A stretch of 64,000 bases of DNA. It comes from Thermothielavioides terrestris NRRL 8126 (lineage: Eukaryota; Ascomycota; Sordariomycetes; Sordariales; Chaetomiaceae). The stretch is taken from NCBI RefSeq assembly GCF_000226115.1, contig NC_016457.1, positions 8,432,001 through 8,496,000 of the forward strand, given 5' to 3'. Below, piece by piece: positions 11,397-23,223 of the stretch. The translations under genes and the position numbers were made by a program. Numbering within the stretch: the first letter of the stretch is position 1; each line of letters opens with the position of its first letter. The notes under the pieces are model-generated. The model saw nothing but the letters and a program-made list of their open reading frames with translations, was not told the DNA's origin and did not search any database.

Positions 11397-13170
11397 TCAA
11401 CGCTCCGGCTTTTTCCCATACACAACGTGCAATTCGAAATACACATGCACGCTCTCGTCCATGAGCGCCTTGCGCACATCGACGAGAAACATCTCAATCT
11501 GCAGCGGCGTCCAGCCGAGCGCGGCGAGCGGGCGCGCGCTGACGCCGCGCAGGCCCTCCATCATGACGGTGCGCGTGAGCAGGCCGCAGCAGCGCAGCCG
11601 CGGGTCGCGCGGCCAAGGGCCAAGGGGCAGCTTGAGCGTGGCGCGGCGCACGTCGGCGAACCCCGCGCCGCGCATCGCGTCCGGCAGCGCCAGCACCGCG
11701 TACACGTCCGACCCGAGCGCGCGCACGCCCGCCGCGATGTAGCTGATGAAGTCGCGCAGGGCGTACGGCGTGGAAGGCGTCAGCGTGCCGTCGTCGCTGC
11801 GCGGGATGAAGCAGATGTCCGAGGCTTCGAAGTAGCCCCCGGGTTTGAGGTGGCTGTTGGCCCGGTTAGTTAGTCACACAGAGTTGGGCTTGGTGGAGTG
11901 GGGAAGGGGGGGTCGGCTGAGGAGAGAGTGCGCGCGTTCGTACCGGATTGCCCGCTCGAGGAGGGCTTGGGGGTCTTTCACGGAGTGCAGCGTGTTCCGG
12001 AGGTGGATTAGGTCGTACTTATCCTCGGGATCGATCCATTCTTCTTCGAAGTCGTCGACAAAGAAGTGAACGTTCTCGGGGACGAGAGTCGGCTGGATGG
12101 GGGATAGATCGATCCCGGTTATTTTCGTCTTGGGGTACTTGTCGCCGACTGCGAGAAGGCAGGTCAGCGCCGGCCTCTGCTTCTGCCGGTTTCTTTGCGG
12201 TTTGTTCAGGTGGCGGCCCAAGCCTGCATGCGCATCTAGCGGACATGGAGGCACGCAGCCGAGTGCCCAGTCGGGCGCCAACGTTGCACAAGAGCTATTG
12301 ATCGTGCTATGGGTGGTTGAACATAATGAGAGCCGTGACACGTGTTGCACATGTACATGCTCAGCGCTGCTGTCCTACGGTCCGTGTGTCCGTGACCAAG
12401 CCCTCGGGTTCCCGATGAGAAGGAGAGATGGAAGCCACTTACGCTCCACGGCCCAGATACCCGTGCCAGTGCCTGCCACACGCAGTCCACAGTCAGCTTC
12501 CCTGTCCATGGTGAAACGCGGCCACCGTGTGCCTAAAGAAAGATGGTGCTCATCTTTCTTCACATTCCTCTCCCTATCCACACTAGTCGGCGAGTCAACT
12601 AACCATCGCCGACTGCTCCCCTCGCGAATGCCATCCTTAGTTCGCTCTCCGACTCCTGCACAGGAGCACACACCACCAAACAACGCAACCGAGAGAGAAC
12701 TCACCTAAATCCAACACCTCCCCGCCGGCTTCGAGGGCGTCCTCGACCGGGGAGAAGAAGTACTTGCCGCCGGATAGCAAGAGCGAGTTGGCGTGCTTCA
12801 GGTCGTCGCGGATCTGCTCGGACTCATCGTTGGGGAAGGCGTACTTGCCGGCGCGGTAGGCGTGGTAGCGTAGGCCCCCTTCGAACACGTGCTCCCGCAC
12901 CGAGCTGGTCATGGAGGCCGCGTCGCCGCTCGTGCCGGCGTCGGCGCTGGCGGAGCTGTCCGTGGTCGTGAGGGTGGAGTTGCTGCTTGGGGCGAGGCTG
13001 GACGCTGAGGCGAAGGACGGCGGCAGTGCTGGGCTGCGGTTGGTGGTGAGGGGCGGCTTGGCGGTTTCCCGGAGGGCTTCCAGCATGGTCTTGGCGGCAT
13101 CGTACAGCTCGTCTTCCGGGATTGGGTAGGTTGCGGCTTCTATGAGGGCGGAATCCTCGTTGAAGTCCAT
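11397..13170 (-). CDS. LaeA-like SAM-dependent methyltransferase
   Basis: Four exons on the minus strand (13170-12705, 12472-12443, 12148-11944, 11853-11397) give 385 residues. Introns are 232, 294 and 90 nt. The class-I SAM fold is clear: motif I VLDLGTGTGIWAVEL, next strand ITGIDLSPIQP, FFVDDFEEEW, then YDLIHLRNTLHSVKDP and AIRHLKPGGYFEASD. This arrangement is that of fungal LaeA/UMTA-type methyltransferases, nuclear or secondary-metabolism related. Substrate cannot be told from the sequence. Residues about 45-95 are a Ser/Thr-rich disordered region. A 30-nt exon supplies most of motif I. No secondary-metabolite backbone gene is nearby, so a general role is as likely as a cluster role. Confidence 0.9.
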
Positions 13171-14409
13171 GTTCAGATCGGCTGGAGGCGGGCGGGAAAG
13201 GAGGCATTTGGAAGAAGGTGGAGGGGGCAGTCAATGGGTGGCCGAGGGGCAGAGGACGGGAGACAGACGTTGAAGTGGGAGAGAGAGGGGCCTGGCTCGG
13301 GTCCCGAGGATCTGGTACCGTGTGGACCCCCCCTCGACGAGAGGGATCAGGAAAATGCAAAAATGGCAAGGGAAGCGAGCCGGCGAGCCCAGAGCTGTGG
13401 GCTACCCTAACTAACGTGATTGGCGAGGCGCATCCCCGGCGGCCCCCCGGTCCGGCTCCCAGCGAGTCGGGTCCCAGGAACCCAGCCTGGGGAGGGGCAG
13501 AGGCCCGGTGGGTGGGGGCTCACCATTCCGTCGGGACCCGCGAAAAGTTCTGCTGTTCAAGACGGTTCGAGGTGCCCAGTCAGCAGCGGTCGGCAGAGGT
13601 CGAGCAGCCGCTGCGCAGCCGTCACGGAACGTCGGTGACAAAAGCACGCTCATCCTGATGTGCAACTGACAGTCGCAGTCTCAGGGCTGCAGCGAGAAAG
13701 CACGTTCTGATCATGGACAGCGGGCAGAACCCTGCGTGAGCGGTTCTTCTTGCGTGTGTCGGCTCGGGAGGGCGGAGGGGGGAGGGGGGCTGCTGACTTC
13801 GGGATGCATCCTGGTTGGCCACAGGTGGTGGTGAGGGAAAAAGTAAGACAGGTCAGGCAATTGTGGGCGGGCTGAGGGGGGCGCCACGGGTAACAGTCCC
13901 GGTTGGCGGTTGGCTGGCCGAGTTGGGCCCGCGCTGCCCGACCTACGCCTGACATACCACCTCACCGAGAGACCTGAACCCGGAAGTGCTGCCAAATGCG
14001 AGCAGTTACGCCGAGTCAACATCCCGTCTTTATGCATGTACGGAATACTGTGAGCGATTAATTAACTCTGCTGCCCAGTCCGAGTCAGTTCCAGCTCCCC
14101 GGGTAGCATCGCGCAGACCGGCGTGGCCCGTACATACAACATCAGGTCGCAGCAAATTACATCGCGGGATTCCTGATTCCTGCCAGCACCGCATGCGATG
14201 GCTCCCTGTAGATTTTTCCTTTTTTTTTCCTTTTTTTTTTTTTTCGCCTGTAGCTTGGTTGATCTCCCGTAGGCCCAAGCATGTCAGTGTTGTGCAAAAT
14301 CCCGAAGACGTATGTATACACGCAGTTGAGGCAGCATCTTGATTAATAGGCGAGGAGAGGCTGGAGACGACTTCTGTCGACGCAGGATGCCGAGCGAATC
14401 CACGCTCCG
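13171..14409. other. Promoter of the methyltransferase and 3' flank of the oxidoreductase
   Basis: No supported gene. A T-rich tract with few interruptions lies at about 14216-14244, downstream of the oxidoreductase gene. Confidence 0.55.
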
Positions 14410-16225
14410 TTATCTCGGATCGGCTGCCAGGACGGGCCCCGATCCAGCGTTCCCCCCGCTCGGCTCGGGCTTGGGAATCCCATCCAGCCGTCCCCGGAAT
14501 TTCTGCGCCAGCCTCTCCTCGGTGATGCGGAAGACGTCCGGGAACCACTCCCTCAGCTCGTCGCCGTCTCGGCCCCCCATCATCTCCACGAGCGCCTTTG
14601 CGCACATCCAGCACAGCACCATGCCGTGCCCTTGGAAGCTGCAGCTGGTCCACAGCCCGCGCTGGCCCGGCACTTCGCCGACGAAGGGGAAGCCGTCCGG
14701 GCTGAACCCCATGATACCGGTCCACTCGCTCCGCACCCGCCCTTCGGGGTCGTCCTCGCCCCAGCTCGGCCCGAAGTACCGCGCCGCCGAGTCCCTCAGA
14801 TACTCGCTGATGACCTCGTTGACCGTCGTATCATCCGTCGTCCCAAACTCCAGCAGCCCGTCGTCCGGCGCCCGCACCAGGCCCCCTCCGATGATGATGT
14901 CCCCCGCGAACCTCGACCCTTCGGGCCGCGGCACCATGTACTCGTACCCTTTCTCGTAGATGAAGCTGTACGTCGTCGGCAGGCAGCCGCCGCGCGGCAT
15001 CGCCCGTCCGGGCCGCTGCGCCGTGACCTGCCCGCGCAGCGGCACCACCACCCCCTGAAACTGCGGCCACACCGCCGCCGTGTACCCGTTCGTAGCCAAC
15101 ACCACTCTCTTCGCCTTCACCACCCCTCGCGGCGTGGAGACCTCCCACAGCGCACCGCCATCGATCCCGTTGTCCTCCTTCGCTGTCTCCAGCCGCTTAA
15201 CAGGGGTCCCCGTCTGCAGATTCAGCCCCTTCTCCAGGCACAAACGCAGCACGCCGACCACAAACTTGTACGCCGACAGACTGCCGGCAAAATACCCCAC
15301 CCCGCCCTGCACCTCATCATCGCCATGCACCCAGAACCTGCTCCGCACCTCGTCGGCGGAGAACAGCCGGTACCGGCCCTCGGGCTCGACTTCTACTTCC
15401 ACCACGTCCGCCTCCCCGCTTTCATTGTGCATATCTCGCGCCACTCCCTCTCTCTTCCCCTTTGCAGCTGCCCCTCCCTCTCCCGCTCCCGTCCCAACTC
15501 CCGATCCGGTTGGCGCTCCAGCTTCCGCACCTGCTCCGGCCGCCGCCAGCGGGACCACAGCAAACGCCTCGCGCATCGCGGCCACCGCCTCCCGCGCCGC
15601 GGCCCACTCCGCCGCGTCGTAGATCACGTCCACCGTCTCGCACGCGCGCAGGTCGCACGCGATGCCGTGGTCGCGCGCGAACGCGTGCACCGCCCGGATG
15701 CTCGCCAGCTCCAGCCGCGCGATCTTCTTTGCCGTCGCCAGGGAGCTGCCTGCGTGGTGCAGGAAGGTGCGGTAGGAGGCGGCTTTGGTGTGGCCGCCTG
15801 CGGGAATTAGCGAAGAATTGGAACGGTTGCCGGGTTGGTTGTTTAGTCTCGGCGTGGGTGGGATTGATTACATCCAGAGGGGGACAGGGGAAGGGGGGAA
15901 GGGGAAGGGAAAGGAACGACAAACGGCGGCAGCGGGGCTATTTAAAGTACGTACCGTTCCGGCCCGTCGCGCCGGAGCAGGCCTGGCGCGCCTCGAGCAT
16001 CACAATGCTGCTCTGCTGCTGCTGCTGCTGTTGCTGCTGCTCCTGCAGCAGGCCCCAGGCGACCGCCGCGCCGGTGATGCCGCTGCCGATGATGACGGTG
16101 TCGGCTGTGGCCGGGAGGTCGGCCGTGGTCCGGTGGTCGGCGATCGGGTCCGGCGGGTCTTGCCAGTAGCTCACGGTCGGGTTGGCGTGCGGCAGCGACA
16201 CGGGGATCTTGGCGCGCTCGTCCAT
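14410..16225 (-). CDS. FAD-dependent oxidoreductase, DAO family
   Basis: Exons 16225-15955 and 15797-14410 give 552 residues; the 157-nt intron has GTACGT and CGCAG ends. The N-terminal Rossmann fingerprint is TVIIGSGITGAAVAW (GxGxxG at 47-52) with the ribose-binding Glu78 in VMLEAR, followed by CSGATGRNGGH, typical of D-amino-acid-oxidase/sarcosine-oxidase-like flavoproteins. The C-terminus has MGFSPDGFPFVGEVPGQRGL and the GHGM motif that complete the FAD site. Substrate is probably an amine or amino acid, not determinable. A glutamine-rich run (residues 61-71) sits between the first helix and second strand of the Rossmann unit. A Gly/Ala-rich insertion also lies around residues 175-205. Confidence 0.92.
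16013..16045 (-). repeat. CAG/CTG trinucleotide run encoding polyglutamine
   Basis: Codons 61-71 of the flavoprotein read Q-E-Q9, mostly CAG with one CAA. The run is a microsatellite inside the coding sequence. Confidence 0.9.
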
Positions 16226-16937
16226 TGTCGTTGTCGTTGTCGATGGCAGGCTAGATAATGTAGATATGGATGGAGATGATGTGTCCTGTCTGAACGTGGC
16301 GTTGAAAGAACTGATTGGACCTTGTGGTGAGAGTTTAAACTGCTAACTGTGGCAGGGTGGAAGGGAATACTTTGATTTTGCGCCGCCGGAGGAGGTGAAT
16401 GAACTTGATTCAATGCTTGCTTAGCCCCTTGGGGGCTCTGCCTACGTGGATGTCGATGAGTAGTCAGTCGGTTTGTTCCGAAGCGGGGAAGAGAAACAAA
16501 CCCTCTTGACTCCAGTTGGACGACTTCGGATAGCGGTGGGATGCCGTGGGGATCGGTTGTGTCACGGTCCAACCGCTGCTCCAGTTGATTAGTCTACACT
16601 AATGCCTATGAGGAGAACAGTTCCATTAATTACCGCTACGTCGCCGAGCCATGTTTCACTATTTGGCCAGTATCATTGCTGTCAACAGCATCAAGTGTCA
16701 ATTGTTCTGAAGAATACAAGTGTGGTCTAGCTCCTTGACATACCCAACTCCCAGCAATGCTGTCAGTATCCCACAGCGAGCCAGCCCAGACAAAGTATGA
16801 AAAAACAGGAGACTCCAGACGCCAGATAATCCGTAGAAATACTCATGTCCGATCCACGTCTACCCAAAGCATCCCGTTCCCGTGATTCCTCTTCCCGCTC
16901 ATCCTCCCGTCACCTCCCTCGACCGCTTTGTTTTCCG
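16226..16937. other. Intergenic region between two minus-strand genes
   Basis: Promoter region of the flavoprotein gene and 3' flank of the six-cysteine protein gene. No gene or repeat is recognised. Confidence 0.55.
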
Positions 16938-17330
16938 CTAGCCCCGGTAGAGGCTGCACTTTTTGGTCTCGCCCCGGGAAATGCACCGCATGCAGGCGCC
17001 GTGGTAGACCTTAGGTTTGACGACCTGGCACTTGGCGCGGTCGCCTAGTCGCTCGCACGAAGTGCACTTCTGCTTGGTCGATGGCTCGCTGGCGACCGAC
17101 TGCGGGCTGTCGAGGGCCAAGTTCCCCATGCCGAGGGTTGGGGAAGGGGTGACGAAGGATGTGGACGCGGTCGGAATTGCTTTATTCTCCGCCTTGTCGC
17201 TTTTCTTGGGTTTCTTTGCGCCGGTGGCCTTGGCCATGCGACGGCCGCCAAGTAGCGGCGGATCGGAGATAAAGGTTGTCGACTGCTTTTTCTTGATTGT
17301 GACGATGACGACCTCGTCGTCGTCGTCGCC

Positions 17331-17363
<33 letters not shown>

Positions 17364-17669
17364 CTTTTCCTTGCCCTTGCCCTTGCCCTTGTCCGCCGGA
17401 TCGTTCAACGGCGCGTCGCTTGCATTGACCTCGATGGTCTCCTCAGCGACATCGTCGTTGTCGATCTTCTTGGCGTCGTCGCCCAGCACCTTCGTTGCCG
17501 CCTCAGCCAGCGTGAGAAGGTCCTGGTGCTTTGCCTCGGGCACCGGAAGGTACTCCCGCTTGCTGGCTTCTTCAGCCAGGACATCCAGGGGGCTGGGGTT
17601 GGGAGGATTGTCGGTCGAATTGCGACGCTTGCCGCCGCGGTTGCCGGTGTTGACATTTTTCCGCTCCAT
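16938..17669 (-). CDS. Protein with a C-terminal six-cysteine (Zn2Cys6-like) cluster
   Basis: A single-exon ORF of 243 residues. The C-terminus has C202-x2-C205-x8-C214-x11-C226-x2-C229-x8-C238, a symmetric arrangement resembling the fungal binuclear zinc cluster but with eight rather than six residues in the first long loop and placed at the C-terminal end. The middle (about 95-120) has a Lys-Gly repeat, a Gly-Asp repeat and an Asp run. A basic stretch KKPKKSDKAENK follows at about 155-166 and may act as a nuclear signal. DNA binding is possible but unproven. Confidence 0.75.
17317..17364 (-). repeat. Hexanucleotide/trinucleotide repeat encoding Gly-Asp
   Basis: Six-base units (GGCGAC on the minus strand) in tandem, continued by GAC codons, inside the six-cysteine protein gene. 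They encode the acidic Gly-Asp run. Confidence 0.85.
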
Positions 17670-20560
17670 GTTGGTTTGTTTGATGAGACCCGTCTTCGTG
17701 AGATGCGGAATTGAGTGATTCTGTATGGAAGAGAGCCTTCGACTTGGTTGGTGCTGGAGTGGTAGTATGTGAGGAGTGAGGAGATGTGAGTTAGGTGTGC
17801 TGGTTCGAAGAGGGTGCGAGTATTTTCGCAGGCTGAGTAGCCAATCTCATATATACCAATTCCAGGACCGCACTCGTGCCAGAAAAAACAGAGCCATGTT
17901 GTGAACAGCTTGCGAACATCAGATGGAAGATGAGCACAGCACGGCTGTTCATTGCTTCCAAGACTTTACTTCAGGCTGGCATGAGCGCTTGAACATGGGG
18001 CGCTCCCAGATCAGGTGGGTTGTGATGTATGGAACGAGGCGCCCGCGGCGGCTCTCATTCAATGTCCACGGCCTCGTGCCGGTACATGTCTGTCAAGCAA
18101 TGGGGACCAACACGTTTCTAGTATAATGAACTCCTTATTGATCGATTCCGACTCTTCACCAACAGCCTCCCTATCTCTGTTGGAGGAGAGTCCTGGTCTG
18201 ACCCTGAGGTCATGTGAATTGGCTTCCCTTCATGTCGTCGCTTCCTTCAAAACTCGGGGCCCTCAACGTGGTTAGGGATACTGTCGTCCTTCGGACACAG
18301 AATCTATAATAAGGCCGGCCGGTTTTGCGGCATTGGGGCGGCCACACTGGAGCACCATGCCCTCTCCCCTTCTTATACAGTTCCATTGTTGAGGTCCAAC
18401 CAGTGATGTGGTTCATCCCCCCTCTTGGCAAGCACACATATTCTGCGTCGGTCAGGACCTCTCGCGCAAGCATTGCCCAAACGCCAGCAAGAAGCCTTCA
18501 TCCATGCCTGGTCATTGTTTGGCTAATGCTACGATACAGCCCGGTTTGCTCTGTCAGCGGTCGGCACGCAAGGTTGGTGCGAATGAAGTCCACGAGCAAG
18601 ATCACACCGGCGAGTTCTGTTTGGGTGTTGCTAAAGTTGCTAGTTTGTTGACTGATGTAGCTGGAGAATGACTGCTTGGGAAGCTGGCCACCCGCAGTAA
18701 GTGGCATTGCTGTCGTCTTCTTGTCATCGCCGCCCAATGGTGTGTTTCTCGAGACCCGTTGTCTCTGTTTGTTGAAGGCAGCGCTGGCAATAACCCGGTG
18801 CCCATCTCTAGACTCCATGATTCTCGGAACATGATCCTTGACCAAGCGCGATCGATCGGTATCTCATGCCAAAAACAGCCTCCCAATCAAACGCTCCGCA
18901 ACCTCTTCCGTGTTTCCTTCTTGTCTTCCCCTGGCGGAGATTGGGCTCAAGAACTCGTTTGTTGTCCGACCCGGTGGGCTTGGAGGGCATCCTGAGAGCA
19001 GTCATACACAACGGACGCGGAGTGGTGTCGGAAGTTGCTGGGCTGGTGGCGGAATCTGCAGGTTGTTGAGCCGGTGCCAAGTATTGCTCGGTTATTCTGG
19101 CTTCTGCGGAGCGGACAAGCTGGGCGAGGACAAAGAAGTCGTCAAGATCGAGATGGCCCTGGGAGAGACTTGGCCCGTTATTCCCTGCTCTGCGCCTTTG
19201 TTTCCCCCTGTATGATTTGACTACCCACCTCTTTTCTGCCAGACGGCCAGTGCTGTCCCTGATGTTCTCGCAATCTTGACGAGCTAGTGGTAGCTGCTGT
19301 GTACAGCACTTCTCTCGTTTCCATGTTTGCCGATGACCTGTTTGAATGGATGGGCCGTGGAGAACGGCAGCATTAACGCACTTGAGAGACAGAGCAGGCC
19401 ACTATGGAAGCTTGTCCTGCTGCCGTCCTTGGTTGCCGCGAAGTGCCCAGTGTCCACCAGGCCATAAGCAAAATGCTGGACCCTGAATTGATTCTTCTCT
19501 CGCCCTGATTTAAGGGATTGGTAGCATCCCTGTGACACAGATGATACCAAGTTAGCGCTCGCTCTCTTACTGCAAGACTGACCATCTACTTATCCAAATG
19601 GATAGGAACGGTATCTGGACACCCGGTGCCTCCTGATTTCTAAGCGATCATCCCGTCCCTCCTTCTTTAACAGCTCGCAGATCGTGCTCACCCACGTAAG
19701 AAATTGGTCGCCGCTCCGCCGTGAACAGGGTTGGGAAAGCAGACGGAACTGCCTGCCCAGTCCTGTTTGTCTCTCCAGTTCGGAGCGCTCCTCCGCCGCG
19801 ATTGTTTGCCTGATATGCTCCTGTCGTCCAGACCGTTCGGTATCCTCCCTGGCTTGTTTAACTTGGGCGTCGATGGCTCCGCGGAAATGGAATCGAAGAA
19901 GGGGTTCGTGCCTAAGCTCATTGTATCCTAGGAGATAGGACAAACCGGCAAATGTCAGCCATCAATCTCAGTCCAGATGACCAGCTAGTCACTGTTGGGT
20001 GTCTCGAGAGTTCCTTTCCAAGGGACATGAAGGGGATAAAGCAGGAACAGTCTGGACATGACCGTGGCCCTGAGGGTTTGGAGAAACGACTCTGGTAGTC
20101 AGTAAACTAGAGTCAGTGGGTTGATAACCCTTCTCGGTTGAAGAGAGGTGTGCCCAAAGCCGAGAGTCGCTTCCTGCGGATAAGACGGTTCCGCCAGGAG
20201 TCTGGGCTCGATCTGGTATGTCTGATGCGCCGGCCGCTCGTGTGCTTGGAAATGATGTCTTGCCTGCGGAATCACTTGATTTTCGCGCTGCTAACTGGCA
20301 TGTCGATGAGCGGGATGCCCGAAACACTCGGTCAAAGGAACACAAGCCGGCTGTCGACGGGCAGCGCAGGCGGGCCCCCGGGCCCGCCGCAGGCCTGCCC
20401 GTTTCCTGGCCCTGCCTTTCCCCCCGAGCCTACTACCCTGGCTCGCTCTCCTCCTCTCTCTTCTCTTCCCGCCCACCGCCGCCCTCAACTTGTCTCCCCA
20501 CTCCCGATCGATCCTTACATTACTGAACAAGCAAGCATTCAATTCTCGCCTAATGCCACG
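17670..20560. other. Long stretch without a secure gene
   Basis: Minus-strand fragments at about 18498-19000 and 19590-19943 have protein-like composition (for example WVSTICELLKKEGRDDRLEI) but no ATG start, no joinable exons and no family match. They may be a decayed gene. From about 20360 the DNA becomes CT-rich and probably holds the start of the non-coding host transcript described next. Confidence 0.4.
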
Positions 20561-22161
20561 CAGTCTTGACTGCTCCCCATCTTGCTCGCCTCAGCGTGCT
20601 TCGGCTCGCCTCGCCAGCCTGCGTCTCTCAGAGCAACGGTAAGCACATCACGACATTCCACCGATCGCTGCTTGAGCCTGGCGCGCCAGGCCGATCTGCT
20701 GACTGACTACCTAATCGCCTTTGCGGCTGCGCCGAACTGATTCTCGCTGCCCCAGGCAACGGTGGCCGGTAAGTTTCCTTCCTCTCGTCTCTCCCGCCTT
20801 CTCTCCTCCAGCTGGTTGGCCGGTTCCTCTCGGGGTCTTGCCCTAATCACTGGAAGCCATTGTGGCCCAGGTTGTCCGGCCAGCCTCTTTCCCGCATTCT
20901 TCCTTCGGCCACATCCTCCTCCTCTTCTCCTCGCAAGCCAGTCGGCTATTCAACCTTCCCGCAACCTATTCTTCCTCCTCGAGTTTGATTTCCCTGGTGG
21001 AGCCTCGTTTTTCTATAAAATCCCCCCTCCTCACATCTTTTCCGCATCCTCTGCTCCTTCCCACAACCATCCTCTCCATCTTCCTGCTCCATCTGCCTTC
21101 TTCACTCTGCCTCTTCCAACTTTCTCCTTCAATCTTCCTCTTCCCTTCTCCCTCTTCCATCTTCTTCCCCCATCTTCCTCCTCCATCTTCCTCCCCCATC
21201 TTCCTCCTCCATCTTCCTCTCGCGCGTCAATGTCTTACGGTTTTCCTCACTCGCCCCATTTCTACCTTCTACATCGGTTTATTTCTCCTCGACGATTTTC
21301 TTTTGCTCACACTGAGCAATCGCAGACGCGCTTGTGCAGTCGCGGCCAGCGCGATGCGCCTGACCGCGACGCGCTCTGATCAGACGGATTTGACAGGCAA
21401 GTATCACTGCAGTATTCTCCCTCACTTCCTTCTTCTTCCTCTCCATCTTGCTTCGCTTTGTCGCCTACCTCGCCATCCATTCAGCTTTTCTTTGCCATCG
21501 CCCATGGTAATTCACTGCCTATCTTCTCTGCCTTTTCTCACTCAGAGCAGCCAGCAAGCAAGCAGCACCATTCCCTCGCAATGCACACTCAGCGCACGAC
21601 TTTCCCACCGTCTCTGCTCTGCTAACAACCGTTGCGATGCACACTAGGTCAATCGCTTGTCGGTCGGTCAATTGACTGCGCCCAGCTCCCAGTAAGTCGC
21701 ACTCCCACAACCCACTGGTTCCTTTCCTCTCTCTTCCTTTCCACAAAACCTCATCATCATCACGCTTGCGTGCGACCGCGTCGAATCAAAATCACTAATT
21801 CGAATCGCTCGCCAATGCCAGCAGAACTCAACAACCCGTCTCAAGCATCGCGGCCTGCTCGGTGTTGAGGTTCTTCACCCAGGTCGGTCTCCCCGTTCAG
21901 CGAATTATTCAGGGGTTGTCGCAGTCGGCCCAGCGACCAAACAAGTCGTCGTCAATTTAAGGTTGACCCGCAGCAGCGGGTCCGACATCCTCGCCGCTGA
22001 CCGGGGCGCCCTCGCCGCTGACCGGGGCGGGCCCCGGTCAATCCGGCCAGCCGGGTCCCAAGCAATGCCCGATTTATCAGACCGCGATGCGCTCACACAT
22101 CGGATCGCACAGAGTGGATTGCCCGCAGGGTTACATCCCCGCTTCCTCGAAGACAAAGTCA

Positions 22162-22288
22162 CAGTTCCCATGATGACAAAAGACATACAAGACACATGGC
22201 ACCTTGTGGCAGAGTTGGCACTTGGTCAGTCCCTCTGCGGGCTTCGCCCACAGATGGTGCCGTCTACAACAATATCTCTGAGGAGCAG
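22162..22288 (+). ncRNA. C/D-type RNA unit 1
   Basis: Half-stem GTTCC (22164-22168), C box ATGATGA (22170-22176), D box CTGA (22278-22281) and half-stem GGAGC (22282-22286), which pair with one G-U. Inside, GCAGAG (22209-22214) pairs perfectly with CTCTGC (22233-22238) and the loop holds TTGGTCA (22222-22228). Confidence 0.6.
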
Positions 22289-22509
22289 TTGATTTTTCTG
22301 CTTGCTCTGTCTCCGATGACGAGATCACATGTCTGAGGAACTCGGTGGGCACTGGGGGCTTTTTCATTTATTTTCTGCTTCCTTCAGTCATTTTTTGTTA
22401 TTTTCTGTTTCTGTGCGCGGGCAGATTTTGTGCCCTGCCCTCACTACCTGGCTCTTGTTTCTCATCTTTGCGCACACTTTCGTTCCCATCCCCATTTTCT
22501 AGTTGTGAT

Positions 22510-22640
22510 CTTCCTCTCGTTGTCTTCCTCTCGTTGTCTTCCTCTCGTTGTCTTCCTCTCGTTGTTTTTCTCTCGCTGTTTTCCTCTCGCTGTCTTCCTC
22601 CTCTCGTTGTCTACCTCTCGCTGTCTTCCTCTCGTTGTCT
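22510..22640 (+). repeat. 14-bp pyrimidine tandem repeat
   Basis: Four perfect copies of CTTCCTCTCGTTGT from 22510 to 22565, then about five diverged copies. It lies in a spacer between RNA units 1 and 2 and may act as a pyrimidine tract. Confidence 0.85.
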
Positions 22641-22705
22641 TCCACACGCAGTGTCACTCTCGTCGTCTTGCTCAACTACCTACCTTCCGCTCCCTTGATC
22701 GAGAG

Positions 22706-22884
22706 CCGCTCCGATGATGAGAAAGCCTTGTGCAGCTGGGCGCACGACAGGTCAGGCGGCAGCCCAGCTACACAAAACCATCCTTCTGAGGGAACCACAC
22801 GTGGTTCCCCATGAAAAGGGCTCTCAGGCCCACAGGTCTCTGGCTCTCTGAGCCTTAGAGACAGCAAATTATTCTGAGGAGCAC
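22706..22884 (+). ncRNA. C/D-type RNA unit 2, long class
   Basis: Half-stem GCTCC, C box ATGATGA (22714-22720), terminal D box CTGA (22874-22877) and half-stem GGAGC (22878-22882), about 179 nt, the same length as units 16 and 17. AGCTGGG (22734-22740) pairs perfectly with CCCAGCT (22763-22769), with AGGTCA in the loop. A second perfect hairpin, GGGAACCAC with GTGGTTCCC, lies at 22790-22809. An inner CTGA at 22786-22789 could instead end a shorter 90-nt RNA. Confidence 0.55.
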
Positions 22885-23047
22885 AAGACCAGGTGTGTTA
22901 GTCACTCTTGGGCTTTGGGCTGTTTTCTTGTTCATGCTGTTGTTTTCCTCCATTTATCTGTTTTGCCTGTTTTTCTTTGGCGCACTTATTTCTTGCTGGT
23001 TCCACTTCTTTGCCAACAATCCGTTTCCTCTTGTTGTTTATTTCCTT

Positions 23048-23136
23048 TGGTTCCTATCATGACCCTTTGTCGAGCTGGCTGAGGGCCTGGTCAACCCCGA
23101 GACAGCCAACGATGCCGACATCCTTCTGAGGAGTGC
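23048..23136 (+). ncRNA. C/D-type RNA unit 3
   Basis: C box ATCATGA (23056-23062, one mismatch), D box CTGA (23126-23129), terminal half-stems GTTCC and GGAGT. The internal hairpin has outer GGCTG with CAGCC and inner GGG with CCC, loop CCTGGTCAA. Confidence 0.55.
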
Positions 23137-23223
23137 GATACTTCGTATCTGTGCCGCTCTCATATTTCGCAACATTTACTCGGCACCCTTTCCGTTCCCC
23201 TGGCCGGAGCTTCTTCCAGAACT

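Noticed and set aside
20762..21647. Two overlapping plus-strand ORFs rich in Ser/Pro/Leu/Phe.
   Set aside because: They are translations of a CT-rich spacer or intron repeat (CTTCCTC-type units), both frames open for the same reason; no protein motif.
22305..22340. GATGACGA followed closely by CTGA, with partly matching flanks, resembling a tiny C/D unit.
   Set aside because: The boxes are only about 12 nt apart, too close for a functional C/D RNA; at most a remnant with the middle deleted.
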